From: an uncultured bacterium
GTDB taxonomy: Bacteria; Pseudomonadota; Gammaproteobacteria; Burkholderiales; Burkholderiaceae_E
Length of the DNA: 13,681 bases
NCBI GenBank assembly: GCA_903864485.1
Contig: CAIPGD010000081.1
Span: 1 to 13,681 of the forward strand
Direction: 5' to 3'
Of this stretch, positions 12,336 through 13,681 are shown piece by piece. The notes beneath the pieces are model-generated. The model did no database searches. It was not told the origin of the DNA and was given only the letters and a program-made list of their open reading frames with translations. Both the position numbers and the translations under genes were made by a program. Within the stretch, counting starts at the first letter, position 1; each line of letters begins with the position of its first letter.

Positions 12336-13681
12336 ATGAACCAGTCGCTGATTCGGAGCGCGAGTGCGCTTGCCATGCTGGGACTCATGGGCAGCAACGC
12401 GTTCGCGGCGGATGGATTCAAACTGCGATACCCGTTCCAAGGCAGCCTCGGGGGCGAAATCGTCGCCCCAATCAACCAGCCCGGCTGGTTTGCATCGCTT
12501 GCTGTGGTGGGCGTCGATGTCAAAAAACTCTCTGGCCCAGATGGCAACGAACGTCAACTGTCGTCGTCAGGCTCGCTGTCGATGCCAGACGTCAAGGCTG
12601 ACATCATCGCGTCGGCGGTTGCTACGGCGACTGCAACCGCAACGACCACCGCCACCGCACAAGCGACCGCGAGCTTCACAGCGGCAGGGCAGGCGGCTGG
12701 ACTGTCGGGTGCTGCTTTAACGGCCTTTGTGACGCCTAAGGTACAAGCTGCCGTCGCATCTGCGGTGGCCACGGCGACGGCGACTGCAACCGCACAAGCC
12801 ACGGCTCAAGCGGCCCTGGTGCCCGTTGGTACGACGATCGGGTCTTTTGACGCCAAAACCACCGTCAAGCTGAGCCAGCTACAGACGAATGCAGCGTTCG
12901 TTCTCGGTTATGCCTTCGAGGGTATGGTCGGCGGAGGTCGGCTCGTTGCGACCGCCCAACTCCCGTACACCATGCAACTGAATCGGACCTTGACGACTGA
13001 CAACCTGCTCTTCAACACGACTCAGGCCGTGGGCCTCACGCCGGTGCAGGCGGGTTTTCTGAATAGCGCTGGGATCTATAACAAAGTGGCCACCGCGACA
13101 CAGGCTGGCGTGATCACAAACCTCGCCGATTTCTCAAAAAAGAACTCCGCCGGCGTTTCGGGCCAGGGTGATGCAGAAGTAACCGCTGGGTGGGCTTATC
13201 AGAAGGATGCCATCAAGGTCGTTGCAGGAATGACGCTGGCGCTTCCGACAGGGGATTACAATTCTTCGGTTGGTTTGCTTGGACCAACAGGCGTGGCGGG
13301 CGTCAATATCGGGTTTGGCAATTACTACACCCTGCGCCCCGGAGTCGCGGTTGCCTATTCACCGAGTGCAGACTGGACGATCGGAGCCAAAGCCTCTTAC
13401 GGCATCAACACCCGGAACAAAGACAACGATATCAAGTCTGGAGACTATGTCGGGATTGACCTGGCAGCCGTCTATAAAACGCCGATCGGCGTGATTGGCC
13501 CGCACTTCATTTACGTCGATCAGGTGAAGGACGACACCTACGGCGCACGGTCCGTCAACCAGGCCCAAACCTTCGGCGCCAATCGCTTCAATATCCAGGG
13601 CGCTGGTCTCGTGTTCACCACAGTCATCCCCGGTACCGATGCAGGACTCACCCTGAGCTACATGAACACAATGGACTCAAA
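12336..13681 (+). CDS. Outer-membrane beta-barrel transporter (PF13557/SphA-like), 3' end outside window
   Basis: An open frame of 448 codons that runs off the window. It begins with a Sec signal peptide (MNQSLIRSASALAMLGLMG, then SNAFAADG, cleavage near residue 24). The mature part looks like the 'phenol degradation meta-pathway'/transporter barrel family (PF13557): LRYPFQGSLGGEIVAPINQPGW, SGQGDAEVTAGWAYQ, MTLALPTGDYNSS, IGFGNYYTLRPGVAVAYSP and DYVGIDLAAVYKTPIGVIGPH are alternating amphipathic strands with the LPTGDY signature. Such barrels are linked to uptake of hydrophobic compounds. Between the first and later strands are two Ala/Thr-rich blocks (from about residues 92 and 141) that look like an inserted low-complexity or coiled region. 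The ATG is preceded by AAGGAAG about 10 nt upstream. The C-terminal strand is not in the window. Good family confidence, unknown substrate. Confidence 0.8.
   Translation, partial: MNQSLIRSASALAMLGLMGSNAFAADGFKLRYPFQGSLGGEIVAPINQPGWFASLAVVGVDVKKLSGPDGNERQLSSSGSLSMPDVKADIIASAVATATATATTTATAQATASFTAAGQAAGLSGAALTAFVTPKVQAAVASAVATATATATAQATAQAALVPVGTTIGSFDAKTTVKLSQLQTNAAFVLGYAFEGMVGGGRLVATAQLPYTMQLNRTLTTDNLLFNTTQAVGLTPVQAGFLNSAGIYNKVATATQAGVITNLADFSKKNSAGVSGQGDAEVTAGWAYQKDAIKVVAGMTLALPTGDYNSSVGLLGPTGVAGVNIGFGNYYTLRPGVAVAYSPSADWTIGAKASYGINTRNKDNDIKSGDYVGIDLAAVYKTPIGVIGPHFIYVDQVKDDTYGARSVNQAQTFGANRFNIQGAGLVFTTVIPGTDAGLTLSYMNTMDS
12609..12671 (+). repeat. Ala/Thr-rich coding repeat block A
   Basis: Encodes an ASAVATATATAT-type segment ending in AQATA, starting at codon 92 of the transporter. 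It matches block B (12756-12812) in residue pattern and largely in DNA. Block A has an extra Thr-Ala stretch. Confidence 0.75.
12756..12812 (+). repeat. Ala/Thr-rich coding repeat block B
   Basis: Encodes ASAVATATATATAQATAQA from codon 141 of the transporter. The start is 147 bp (49 codons) after the start of block A, suggesting an old in-frame duplication or paired repeat helices/strands. Confidence 0.75.

Overview
This 13.7 kb window is gene-dense bacterial chromosomal DNA, with GC in the high 50s percent by eye. It looks like an aerobic Gram-negative proteobacterium: there is an outer-membrane beta-barrel transporter, a Tat-exported sulfatase, and DUF2147, DUF2237 and DUF4345 proteins. A betaproteobacterium (Burkholderiales-like) is my best guess, but the lineage is inferred from family content only. 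No tRNA, rRNA, CRISPR, transposase or phage gene was seen, and there is no gene-free stretch longer than about 120 bp.

Layout. At the left edge is the C-terminal part of a GNAT acetyltransferase (1-393, +). It runs tail-to-tail into a leftward operon: GMC flavin oxidoreductase (3495-1870), DUF2147 exported protein (1845-1372) and AstE/AspA-type zinc deacylase (1356-388). Divergent from the GMC gene is a small DUF4345 membrane protein (3615-4019, +). Its 3' end overlaps that of a formylglycine-generating-enzyme (FGE) family protein (5054-3975, -), the second gene of an operon led by a PF10118 di-metal hydrolase (5896-5063, -). Divergent from that hydrolase is a TetR regulator (5992-6588, +); two same-architecture palindromes lie between them. 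The TetR 3' end overlaps that of a second FGE (7487-6573, -), the second gene of an operon led by a Tat-exported arylsulfatase (9904-7496, -). Divergent from the sulfatase are a long GST-like protein (10001-11179, +) and an overlapping second TetR regulator (11161-11820, +). A DUF2237 protein (12223-11849, -) converges on these. Last is a PF13557-type outer-membrane transporter (12336 to the window end, +), unusual for two Ala/Thr-rich repeat blocks.

How the genes may work together. The core is a sulfatase-maturation module. The sulfatase has an intact CSPTR formylglycine motif and sits directly upstream of a canonical, cytoplasmic-looking FGE. That order is required for a Tat substrate, which must be modified before folding and export. 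The second FGE-like protein keeps the Cys pair but has diverged around it and carries a hydrophobic N-terminus, so it may serve another client or compartment. With a GMC alcohol oxidoreductase, a PF10118 hydrolase, a GST and an outer-membrane transporter nearby, the region is plausibly a regulated locus for uptake and breakdown of sulfated or hydrophobic alcohols. Steroid-like or alkyl/aryl sulfates are guesses. No substrate can be read from the sequence.

The most notable structure beyond the genes is: (i) the alternating divergent/convergent layout with an FGE as the promoter-distal gene of two neighbouring operons; (ii) the paired GGTAC-N6-GTACC palindromes; (iii) a TTGACAG element upstream of all three leftward operons; (iv) short in-frame 9- or 12-bp tandem repeats inside several unrelated genes.
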